From an uncultured Pedobacter sp. (GTDB lineage Bacteria > Bacteroidota > Bacteroidia > Sphingobacteriales > Sphingobacteriaceae): 5,779 bases of DNA. The notes beneath the pieces are model-generated. The model saw nothing but the letters and a program-made list of their open reading frames with translations. It did not search any database and was not told the origin of the DNA. Where the stretch lies: the NCBI RefSeq assembly GCF_946479715.1, contig NZ_CAMLHF010000272.1, positions 1 through 5,779 of the forward strand. The letters run 5' to 3'. A program made the translations under genes and the position numbers. Positions 1 through 5,478 of this stretch are shown piece by piece. The stretch's first letter is position 1. The number at the start of each line of letters is the position of its first letter.

Positions 1-537
1 AATATTCACCGTTGTTCCCACAGAAATATGTTTCATGTTTGTGTGTTCAAAAGTGTAAGGGATAATAGCGACAGAAAATTCGTTTGCATTAACATCAAAT
101 ACTGTAAGACTAATGCCATTAATTGCAATTGAACCCTTCTCAATAACTAGTTTATTGAATTCATCCGGAAACCGGAAACGAAATTGCCAACTGCCATTTA
201 AATCCTGCTTATCAATGCAAACAGCGGTCGCGTCAACATGGCCTTGAACAATATGTCCATCCAATCTTCCATTCATCAACATACAGCGCTCCAGATTTAC
301 TTTATTACCTATCCTTAGCTCATTAAGATTGCTTTTCTGTAGTGTCTCCTCTATTGCTGTAACAGTATGAGTATCTTCTGACAGTGCCACTACCGTTAAA
401 CACACTCCATTATGCGAAACACTTTGATCTATCTTTAACTCATTACTTAAATTTGATTTTACGATATAATGTTTGTTTGTTCCTTCTGATATTATATCCG
501 TAACCTCCCCAAGTGTTTCTATTATTCCTGTAAACAT
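1..537 (-). CDS. ribE: Riboflavin synthase, alpha subunit (C-terminus cut by window edge)
   Basis: Riboflavin synthase catalyses the last step of riboflavin synthesis: dismutation of two 6,7-dimethyl-8-ribityllumazine molecules into riboflavin and the pyrimidinedione. It acts in the cytoplasm as a trimer of two-barrel subunits. The 179 visible residues start with the family hallmark MFTGIIE. The first lumazine-binding barrel carries SHNGVCLTV (41-49). The linker and second barrel carry GRLDGHIVQGHVD (90-102), IAINGISLTV (137-146) and IPYTFEHTNM (159-168). Family members are about 195-200 residues, so only some 20 C-terminal residues lie beyond base 1. The ATG begins 5 bp after the biotin carboxylase stop with no Shine-Dalgarno sequence, so it is probably the third gene of the ltaE-accC-ribE transcript and may be translationally coupled. 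No FMN riboswitch is visible in front of it. The symbol is ribE in most nomenclatures (ribC in E. coli). Confidence 0.96.
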   Translation of the reverse strand, partial: MFTGIIETLGEVTDIISEGTNKHYIVKSNLSNELKIDQSVSHNGVCLTVVALSEDTHTVTAIEETLQKSNLNELRIGNKVNLERCMLMNGRLDGHIVQGHVDATAVCIDKQDLNGSWQFRFRFPDEFNKLVIEKGSIAINGISLTVFDVNANEFSVAIIPYTFEHTNMKHISVGTTVNI

Positions 538-542
538 ATTTA

Positions 543-2027
543 TTAATTAAACTTAACTCTATTTTTCCTCCAGTTGCTTACTACTTCCACCTGGTTTTGC
601 ATCGGTATCACATCTGGTTTTTTCAATGAAATCACTGCCATTAAAGCTGCCATCAGCGCCTCATCCTCATCTTCTTTTTTCAAACTTTCAGCACTAAAGT
701 ATTTACTTACAAAATGAGTATCAAAATTACCCTCTTTAAAAGCAGTGTGCTGCATTACAAATTTCCCAAAAGCAAGAGTAGTTTTTATACCAGTAATGTC
801 ATATTCATCAATGGCACGGATCATCCGTTCAATTGCCTCCTCCCTATCCTTGCCATATGTGATTAATTTGGCAATCATTGGATCATAATAGATCGGAATT
901 TCCATTCCCTGTTTAAAACCATCATCAACACGCACTCCATTCCCCTTTGGCGTATTGTATGTTTGCAATACACCTATATCCGGCAAGAAATTGTTTTCCG
1001 GATCTTCAGCATAAACCCTCAGTTCAAGAGCATGCCCATTAATCTTTAAGTCATCCTGCTTATAGGAAAGTTTTTCACCTCTGGCAATTTTAATCTGTTC
1101 TTTTACCAGATCCAAACCGGTTATCATTTCAGTAACGGGGTGCTCCACCTGAAGTCTGGTATTCATTTCAAGGAAGAAGAAATCAAGATTTTCATCCAGA
1201 ATAAATTCAACCGTTCCCGCACCTACATAACTTACAGAACGCGCCACATCTACTGCACAAGCGCCCATTTTTTTACGCGTTTCTTCGGTTAAAATACTAG
1301 ACGGTGCCTCTTCAATTACTTTCTGGTGTCTTCTTTGAATAGAGCATTCACGCTCAAACAAATGAACAATATTACCATGAGTATCCCCAAGAATTTGAAT
1401 TTCTATATGCCTTGGCGATGAAACATAGCGTTCAATAAATACAGATCCATCACCAAAAGCTGATGTAGCTTCGCTAACCGCCAATTGCATTTGCTCCTCA
1501 AAGTCAGCGGCTTGTTCTACCACTCTCATTCCTTTTCCACCGCCACCGGCAGCAGCTTTAATTAAAATGGGGAACCCAACCTCAACGGCTCTTATTTTTG
1601 CCTCTTCAATATCTGTAATTGCTTCTTCGGTTCCCGGAACCATAGGAATATTATATTTCAAAGCAGCTGCTTTTGCCGATAATTTATTACCCATAATCTC
1701 CATTGCCTCTGGAGTTGGACCAATGAGAATTAATCCTGATTCTTTAACCATTCTTGCAAAGCCAGCATTTTCTGATAAAAAACCATATCCGGGATGTATT
1801 GCTTCAGCTCCGGTAACCTTACATGCTTCTATTATTTTTTCTCCTAATAAGTAGGATTGATTCGACGGAGCCGGGCCAATGCAAATTGCTTCATCAGCAT
1901 AAAGTACGTGTAACGCTTCTCTATCAGCTTCAGAAAATACAGCAACTGTTTTTATTCCCATTTCGCGTGCAGAACGCATAATGCGTAATGCGATCTCACC
2001 TCTGTTGGCTACAAGAATTTTATTCAT
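543..2027 (-). CDS. accC: Biotin carboxylase subunit of acetyl-/acyl-CoA carboxylase
   Basis: This enzyme uses ATP and bicarbonate to carboxylate the biotin of a carrier protein, feeding acetyl-CoA or propionyl-type acyl-CoA carboxylase. It is 494 aa. The N-terminal biotin-carboxylase domain starts KILVANRGEIALRI (3-16). The ATP-grasp domain has the lid lysine K157, the glycine loop GGGGKGMR (161-168), H207, ECSIQRRHQK (227-236), metal ligands E274 and E287, and the catalytic stretch EMNTRLQVEH (287-296). R337 matches E. coli AccC R338. All key residues are present, so it should be active. It exceeds E. coli AccC (449 aa) by a tail of roughly 45 residues with an acidic stretch, an alanine-rich helix (456-464) and SNWRKNR (484-490). 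No biotinyl domain is fused. Such long, biotin-free forms are common in Bacteroidota acyl-CoA carboxylases, so the substrate (acetyl- versus propionyl-CoA) is open. The carrier and carboxyltransferase genes are not in this window. The gene lies 9 bp after ltaE and 5 bp before ribE. Confidence 0.93.
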   Translation of the reverse strand: MNKILVANRGEIALRIMRSAREMGIKTVAVFSEADREALHVLYADEAICIGPAPSNQSYLLGEKIIEACKVTGAEAIHPGYGFLSENAGFARMVKESGLILIGPTPEAMEIMGNKLSAKAAALKYNIPMVPGTEEAITDIEEAKIRAVEVGFPILIKAAAGGGGKGMRVVEQAADFEEQMQLAVSEATSAFGDGSVFIERYVSSPRHIEIQILGDTHGNIVHLFERECSIQRRHQKVIEEAPSSILTEETRKKMGACAVDVARSVSYVGAGTVEFILDENLDFFFLEMNTRLQVEHPVTEMITGLDLVKEQIKIARGEKLSYKQDDLKINGHALELRVYAEDPENNFLPDIGVLQTYNTPKGNGVRVDDGFKQGMEIPIYYDPMIAKLITYGKDREEAIERMIRAIDEYDITGIKTTLAFGKFVMQHTAFKEGNFDTHFVSKYFSAESLKKEDEDEALMAALMAVISLKKPDVIPMQNQVEVVSNWRKNRVKFN

Positions 2028-2036
2028 CTGTTAAAG

Positions 2037-3077
2037 TTATTTATGGGCAACTGGGTGCAAATGTATTATGTTTTCGATTGCCATATCGATCATTTCCGAA
2101 GAAACATCTAAATGCGTAACCATTCTGATTGTATTTGGGCCAGTTGTACTACAGGCAATGCCCTTCTCGGCCAAAAGATGAACGATATCATTAGCTCTAA
2201 ACCCAGGCGCTACATCAAACAGTACAATATTTGTTTGGACAGGTAATACAGACGACACGTAATTGACTTCATTTAAAGCACCTGCCAATGCTGCAGCATG
2301 CTGATGATCGAGGCCCAAACGCGCAACATGATGATCTAATGCATAAATACCTGCTGCTGCTAAAAAACCCGCCTGTCTCATTCCGCCACCAAATGCCTTA
2401 CGTATCTTCCTTGCTTTTTTAATTGTCTCCTGAGACCCTAGCAGCACGGAGCCCACAGGAGCACCAAGTCCTTTTGATAAGCAAACCGATATTCCATCAA
2501 AATATTTTCCATAATCTTTCGCGTGGTCGCCGGTAGCAATCAAAGCATTAAATACCCTTGCCCCATCAAGATGAAGTTTTAATCCTTTAATGTTACATAA
2601 TGTGTGAATAGGCTCTATTTGATCTAAAGTATAAGCAATACCTCCACCTTTATTTACAGTATTCTCTAAAACTACCAGGCTTGAATTTGGATAGTGAATA
2701 TTATTTTCATTTATTTCCGGCTCAATTAACTCTGGTGTTAATATTCCCCTGTTTCCATACAACAGACGAACTGAGGCCATAGAATGATAAGCAATACCAC
2801 CACCCTCATAACGATACACATGAGATGTTTGGTCGCATATCACTTCGTCCATAGGCTGAGTAAAACACTTAATTGCAATCTGATTGGTCATTGTACCTGA
2901 TGGACAAAACAATCCGGCTTCCATATTAAATATGCTTGCCAGTTTTCTTTCCAATTCATTTACGGTCTCATCTTCGCCAAAAACATCATCACCTATTTTT
3001 GCACTCATCATAGCAGCTCGCATTTCTGCCGTAGGTTTTGTTACTGTATCGCTTCTAAAATCAACTTTTATTGCCAT
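2037..3077 (-). CDS. ltaE: Low-specificity L-threonine aldolase (PLP-dependent)
   Basis: The enzyme cleaves L-threonine or L-allo-threonine to glycine and acetaldehyde; it is a cytoplasmic fold-type I PLP enzyme. The 346-aa product matches E. coli LtaE (333 aa) end to end. Landmarks are DFRSDTVTKPT (6-16), GDDVFGEDETVN (29-40), the PLP-stacking H86, VLENT (136-140), HLDGARVFNA (169-178) with the ring-nitrogen aspartate D171, SKGLGAPVGS (201-210) with Schiff-base lysine K202, FGGGMRQAG (229-237), and the carboxylate-binding arginine R318 in IRMVTHLD. The ATG at 3077 was chosen because the next codon series leads directly into the conserved N-terminus. A TTG at 3098 would add seven residues (MYSVRNN) not typical of the family. 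It is the first gene of the probable ltaE-accC-ribE operon. No convincing promoter was found upstream; the best -7 resemblance, AATCTTTG at 3103-3096, would sit very close to the start codon. Confidence 0.94.
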   Translation of the reverse strand: MAIKVDFRSDTVTKPTAEMRAAMMSAKIGDDVFGEDETVNELERKLASIFNMEAGLFCPSGTMTNQIAIKCFTQPMDEVICDQTSHVYRYEGGGIAYHSMASVRLLYGNRGILTPELIEPEINENNIHYPNSSLVVLENTVNKGGGIAYTLDQIEPIHTLCNIKGLKLHLDGARVFNALIATGDHAKDYGKYFDGISVCLSKGLGAPVGSVLLGSQETIKKARKIRKAFGGGMRQAGFLAAAGIYALDHHVARLGLDHQHAAALAGALNEVNYVSSVLPVQTNIVLFDVAPGFRANDIVHLLAEKGIACSTTGPNTIRMVTHLDVSSEMIDMAIENIIHLHPVAHK

Positions 3078-3294
3078 GTTATTTCTTACTGAATACAAAG
3101 ATTTATTTTTAATGTTCTTAATGAAAGAAAGATTGATAATATTACAAAATACAATATAAAATAACGCCTTTAGATAAAAAAAGAATTAGCAACGGCTTTA
3201 AACAGATAAAAATCATATTATCGTTCATTTTTAACCAAAAAACTACTATTATAGCGGCTGTAACCTAAATTCATAAAAACAGGAAATTTTATAA

Positions 3295-3325
3295 TTTGGA
3301 TTTTAAAATAACAAGTGTATTTTAG
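3295..3325 (+). promoter_or_regulatory. Candidate Bacteroidota-type promoter for the BadF-type kinase gene
   Basis: TTTG at 3295-3298 is followed after exactly 19 nt by TATTTTAG at 3318-3325. The primary-sigma consensus in Bacteroidota is TTTG, about 19-21 nt, then TAnnTTTG; the second element differs at one position. Transcription would begin near 3330, giving a leader of about 180 nt before the kinase. Consensus match only; AT-rich DNA gives chance hits. Confidence 0.45.
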
Positions 3326-3327
3326 CC

Positions 3328-3348
3328 TTAGTGTTTATTTAACAATAT
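3328..3348. promoter_or_regulatory. Candidate operator: imperfect palindrome with GT-N7-AC core at the predicted kinase transcription start
   Basis: The site starts TTAGTGTTTA (3328-3337), is centred on 3338, and 7 of the 10 paired positions are complementary. GT at 3333-3334 and AC at 3342-3343 are separated by seven bases, the core described for NrtR-family Nudix regulators. The same seven bases TTAGTGT open the palindrome upstream of pfkA at 5440. The position, starting 2 bp after the predicted -7 element, is where a repressor would block initiation. The link to the Nudix regulator at 4443-5132 is inference. Confidence 0.4.
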
Positions 3349-3378
3349 GGTAATCTAAAAATCACGAGCAAAATTAAA

Positions 3379-3393
3379 AAAAACACTGTTTTT
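3379..3393. repeat. Small 7-1-7 palindrome in the kinase leader
   Basis: AAAAACA and TGTTTTT flank a single C, forming a perfect inverted repeat. It lies downstream of the predicted kinase promoter, within the presumed 5' leader. It could be a protein-binding site or a weak hairpin, but A- and T-runs make such symmetry fairly easy to obtain by chance. Confidence 0.3.
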
Positions 3394-3446
3394 AAGCATT
3401 TAAAGGCAGAAAACTAACAACTAACCAAAACTAAAAAATTAAATTT

Positions 3447-3509
3447 ATGAAAAAAAACCATACGAAAGTTGTAGGATTATTTACTTTTATCCCGAAAAAA
3501 TCAAATTAA
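3447..3509 (+). CDS. Possible 20-aa leader ORF directly before the kinase
   Basis: An ATG at 3447, preceded by the A/T-rich tract usual for this genome's starts, opens a 20-codon frame reading MKKNHTKVVGLFTFIPKKSN. Its TAA ends one base before the kinase ATG at 3511, in a different frame. That spacing would allow termination-reinitiation coupling, so the short ORF might regulate kinase translation rather than yield a functional peptide. The peptide is basic at both ends with a hydrophobic middle; I recognise no family. It is short enough to be a chance ORF, so this is a candidate only. Confidence 0.28.
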   Translation: MKKNHTKVVGLFTFIPKKSN

Positions 3510-3510
3510 G

Positions 3511-4368
3511 ATGATAGTTATTGCAGATGGTGGTTCAACTAAAACCAATTGGTGTTTAATTAATGAGGCTGGTAGAAAAATTCATTTTAATACAGAGGGC
3601 TATAACCCGTACTTTTCGAGCACAGAGTACATAGTAGAGTCATTAAGAAAAACCTTACCTGATCACTTGGAAACTGACAAGTTGAAAGAGGTAAATTATT
3701 ATGGAGCGGGCTGTTCTACAGACGCCAAACGTAAAATTGTTGCTGATGCAATGAAGCAGGTTTTCCCTAATGCGGAAATCAATATAGGTCACGACTTATT
3801 AGCTTCATGCAGAGCATTGTTAGGTGATGAACCTGGTTTTGCCGCAATTTTAGGAACAGGAACAAACTCTTGTTTATACGATGGAAAAGACATTACTCTA
3901 AACATTGATTCACTTGGATATTTCCTTGGTGATGAGGGAAGTGGATGTTTCATTGGAAAAAGAATTCTTTCAGACTATATGAAAGGTTACATGCCAAAAG
4001 GACTTAGAGAAAGTTTCTATGACAACTTTGCATTAACCAACGAAGATATTTTTGATCATATATATAACAAACCATTGCCAAATCGCTTCTGTGCAAGCTT
4101 TAGTAAGTTTTTATATGACTTCAAAGACAATTATGAGGATTATACTTTCTCTACTGTTGAATATGCATTTACTGCATTCTTTGAAAACCTTGTAATTCAT
4201 TACCCTAACTATAAAGAGCATTCGTTAAACTGCGTAGGTTCAGTCGGTTATAGCTTTAGAGATATATTAAGTATAGTAGCAGACAGATATGAAATGGGTG
4301 TTGGTAAAGTTATCCGCTCACCTATAGATGATCTGGTTGATTACCACTTGTTAGTAGCCAACAAGTAA
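3511..4368 (+). CDS. BadF/BadG/BcrA/BcrD-type ATPase, N-acetylglucosamine kinase-like sugar kinase
   Basis: A 285-aa cytoplasmic protein of the ASKHA (actin/sugar kinase/Hsp70) superfamily. The N-terminus has the phosphate-1 loop DGGSTKT (6-12). GHDLLAS (93-99) carries D95, probably the catalytic base. The phosphate-2 motif is ILGTGTNS (113-120), followed by the glycine-rich LGYFLGDEGSGCFIGK (135-150). The adenosine-type motif is GSVGYSF (243-249). This layout fits the family containing mammalian N-acetylglucosamine kinase (344 aa), and this protein is shorter than that. Bacteroidota homologues are usually named N-acetylglucosamine kinase or BadF-type ATPase, but the substrate cannot be read from sequence. 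There are no Fe-S cysteine motifs expected of a 2-hydroxyacyl-CoA dehydratase activator, which makes a sugar kinase likelier. The start at 3511 puts the phosphate loop at the usual position. The gene has its own promoter-like sequence and ends 13 bp before a strong terminator; pfkA lies further downstream in the same orientation, separated by the Nudix regulator. Confidence 0.82.
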   Translation: MIVIADGGSTKTNWCLINEAGRKIHFNTEGYNPYFSSTEYIVESLRKTLPDHLETDKLKEVNYYGAGCSTDAKRKIVADAMKQVFPNAEINIGHDLLASCRALLGDEPGFAAILGTGTNSCLYDGKDITLNIDSLGYFLGDEGSGCFIGKRILSDYMKGYMPKGLRESFYDNFALTNEDIFDHIYNKPLPNRFCASFSKFLYDFKDNYEDYTFSTVEYAFTAFFENLVIHYPNYKEHSLNCVGSVGYSFRDILSIVADRYEMGVGKVIRSPIDDLVDYHLLVANK

Positions 4369-4381
4369 TAGCTATAAATAA

Positions 4382-4433
4382 GCACAATAAAAAGGGCCTG
4401 TATCATCAATGATACAGGCCCTTTTTATTGTGC
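4382..4433. terminator. Bidirectional intrinsic terminator with 25-bp perfect stem
   Basis: Bases 4382-4406 are perfectly complementary to 4409-4433, leaving only CA between the arms (in practice a 4-nt loop, TCAA). The GC-rich core GGGCCTG is flanked by AAAAA on one side and TTTTT on the other, so each strand produces a GC hairpin followed by a U-tract. It sits between the convergent kinase and Nudix regulator genes, 13 bp after one stop and 9 bp from the other, and should end transcription from both. Confidence 0.93.
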
Positions 4434-4442
4434 AGCAAGTGC

Positions 4443-5132
4443 TTAAAAGGAAATCTCCTTTTCAAACAATTTGGCATATTTTCTCTTGTCAAATTTATAC
4501 AAGGTAGCTGCCCTAAAGGAAACGCCCTGTTGCTTTTCTTGCAGGTCTCTTAACACGCCGAAGCTTAGCATTTTCTTTCTAAAATTTCTTTTATCCAATT
4601 TCTTGTTTAAGATAATTTCATAAACATTTTGCAACTGTGTTAGTGTAAATTTCTCCGGCAAAAGTTCAAATGCAATTGGCTGATGTTTAATACGGCGCTT
4701 TATCTTTTCAAGCCCTTTATCAAAAATCTGCTGATGGTCAAATGCCAGCCTTGGCAAATCTTTTACATTAATCCAGTGTGCACGTTTTGCATAGGTACTA
4801 ATAGGCTTTACAGCCTTATCTCCGCCTAAACGCAAGAGTGCATAGTAGGCAATACTTACTACCCTTCCTTGTGGATGTCGGTTAACATCGCCAAAAGTGT
4901 AGTACTGTTCCATATAAATGTTACTTAGTCCGGTAAGCTCGTTTAAGATTCTGGAGGCCGATTGGTCTAAACTTTCAACTTCTCCAACAATATTACCCGG
5001 CAATGCCCACCAGTCTTTAAACGGCTCTTCATTTCTCTCGATTAAAAGGATCTTTAATTCTCCCTCGTCGAATCCGAACACCACACAGTCAATCGAAAAA
5101 GTGGAATCAAACTTTGGTAAGACTTCTTTCAA
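4443..5132 (-). CDS. Nudix-domain transcriptional regulator, NrtR/AraR-type (TTG start)
   Basis: The 229-aa protein joins an N-terminal Nudix fold (about 10-135) to a C-terminal winged helix (about 150-225, with LLPEKFTLTQLQNVYE 158-172 region and KLDKRNFRKK 178-187). This is the architecture of NrtR, the NAD-metabolism repressor, and of the Bacteroides arabinose regulator AraR. The Nudix box (46-69) is degenerate: E53, R61 and E65 remain, but the glycine expected at 47 is N, the glutamate expected at 62 is I, and that at 66 is L. Loss of metal-binding glutamates suggests a ligand sensor rather than a hydrolase. No ATG exists between the in-frame stop at 5150-5148 and the conserved SIDCVVFGF, so TTG at 5132 is the best start; ATT at 5135 is a weaker option. 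The gene lies between a sugar kinase and pfkA, suggesting it senses a sugar or sugar phosphate. A GT-N7-AC palindrome upstream of pfkA is a plausible target. Confidence 0.87.
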   Translation of the reverse strand: MKEVLPKFDSTFSIDCVVFGFDEGELKILLIERNEEPFKDWWALPGNIVGEVESLDQSASRILNELTGLSNIYMEQYYTFGDVNRHPQGRVVSIAYYALLRLGGDKAVKPISTYAKRAHWINVKDLPRLAFDHQQIFDKGLEKIKRRIKHQPIAFELLPEKFTLTQLQNVYEIILNKKLDKRNFRKKMLSFGVLRDLQEKQQGVSFRAATLYKFDKRKYAKLFEKEISF

Positions 5133-5185
5133 AATATTAAATATTAATTACGCTAATTACTCGTTATACAACATGAATTTCTCCA

Positions 5186-5216
5186 TAAAGATAGATAAGA
5201 ATCCCAATTTAGCAAT
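5186..5216 (-). promoter_or_regulatory. Candidate promoter of the Nudix regulator gene
   Basis: Read on the minus strand, ATTG (5216-5213) is followed after 19 nt by TATCTTTA (5193-5186). Each element differs by one base from the Bacteroidota consensus TTTG / TAnnTTTG, and the spacing is correct. Transcription would start near 5180, about 48 nt before the TTG start codon. Consensus match only. Confidence 0.33.
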
Positions 5217-5373
5217 ACATAACCTTTAGTCATGGAATTATTTTCGAACTTCCCTTTTTTATTAAATAATCCGTTAAGTAAAACAATAAGTATGCTTCTA
5301 TTTTACTTTTTTTCCATTCCTTTGAAACCGGGTTCAAGCTAGACAATTGCTTTTCTGTTTCTATATATTAAAT

Positions 5374-5404
5374 TTTTAAATATTAAAGCAAATAAATATA
5401 CTTG
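5374..5404 (+). promoter_or_regulatory. Weak candidate promoter for pfkA
   Basis: TATACTTG at 5397-5404 matches the -7 consensus TAnnTTTG except for one base, and TTTT at 5374-5377 lies 19 nt upstream in the -33 position, with one mismatch. The start would be near 5411, so the palindrome at 5443-5457 would lie in the early transcribed region. An alternative -7 resemblance, TATATTCG at 5460-5467, has no matching -33 element and would start transcription almost at the ATG. Confidence 0.25.
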
Positions 5405-5412
5405 TCCCCAAA

Positions 5413-5456
5413 TTACACAAAAAATACAAAATAAATTACTTAGTGTAAAAAATACA
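5413..5456. repeat. Repeated half-sites upstream of pfkA
   Basis: The 10-mer AAAAAATACA occurs at 5419-5428 and again at 5447-5456, 28 bp apart. In addition TTACAC (5413-5418) is the reverse complement of GTGTAA (5443-5448), 30 bp apart, about three helical turns. This could represent a second, weaker binding site for the factor that binds 5443-5457, or low-complexity AT-rich sequence. Confidence 0.35.
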
Positions 5457-5457
5457 C
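5440..5457. promoter_or_regulatory. Candidate Nudix-regulator operator upstream of pfkA (5-5-5 perfect inverted repeat)
   Basis: GTGTA (5443-5447) and TACAC (5453-5457) are perfect inverted repeats around AAAAA, with TTA directly in front. The inner GT (5445-5446) and AC (5454-5455) are seven bases apart, the GT-N7-AC core reported for NrtR-family operators. The site ends 21 bp before the pfkA ATG. The half-site TTAGTGT recurs at 3328 in front of the kinase. Symmetry is directly visible; assignment to the adjacent Nudix regulator is inferred from family knowledge and position. Confidence 0.5.
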
Positions 5458-5478
5458 CCTATATTCGTATAATAAATC

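Larger units (their letters stand above)
3078..3446. other. Divergent intergenic region between ltaE and the sugar kinase
   Basis: This very AT-rich stretch separates two genes transcribed away from each other. On the plus strand it holds a promoter-like pair (3295-3325), an imperfect palindrome (3328-3348), and a 7-1-7 palindrome (3379-3393), listed separately. The last 30 or so bases before 3447 are A-rich, as is common upstream of Bacteroidota start codons. On the minus strand I found only weak promoter resemblances for ltaE. No tRNA, known riboswitch or additional protein gene was recognised. Confidence 0.7.
5133..5478. other. Divergent intergenic region between the Nudix regulator and pfkA
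   Basis: An AT-rich spacer carrying control sequences for two genes read in opposite directions. It contains a promoter-like pair for the regulator (5186-5216), a weak promoter-like element for pfkA (5397-5404), and repeats ending in the GT-N7-AC palindrome (5413-5457). The segment 5217-5373 shows nothing I can identify; a 36-codon hydrophobic frame at 5232-5342 is probably chance. Confidence 0.7.

Noticed and set aside
538..542. FMN riboswitch before ribE
   Set aside because: Only 5 bp separate ribE from the preceding gene, so there is no room for one and no such element was seen.
1567..1854. 95-codon plus-strand frame opposite the biotin carboxylase
   Set aside because: It is fully antisense to a strongly conserved ATP-grasp gene and its translation resembles no protein family.
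3078..3098. Extended ltaE start at TTG 3098
   Set aside because: The ATG at 3077 leads directly into the conserved DFRSDTVTKP region; the extra seven residues have no counterpart in E. coli LtaE.
2884..3159. 91-codon plus-strand frame opposite the start of ltaE
   Set aside because: It overlaps the conserved N-terminal coding part of ltaE antisense and runs into the intergenic region; no recognisable protein features.
4918..5229. 103-codon plus-strand frame opposite the Nudix regulator
   Set aside because: It is antisense to the Nudix box region, and the sequence looks like reverse-strand shadow coding.
5232..5342. 36-codon plus-strand ORF (hydrophobic) in the intergenic region before pfkA
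   Set aside because: Its hydrophobic composition is expected from T-rich DNA; no homology recognised and no promoter or spacing evidence.
5325..5345. GGTTCAA stretch resembling a tRNA T-loop
   Set aside because: The flanking bases do not form a T-stem and no D-arm, anticodon arm or acceptor stem can be assembled around it.
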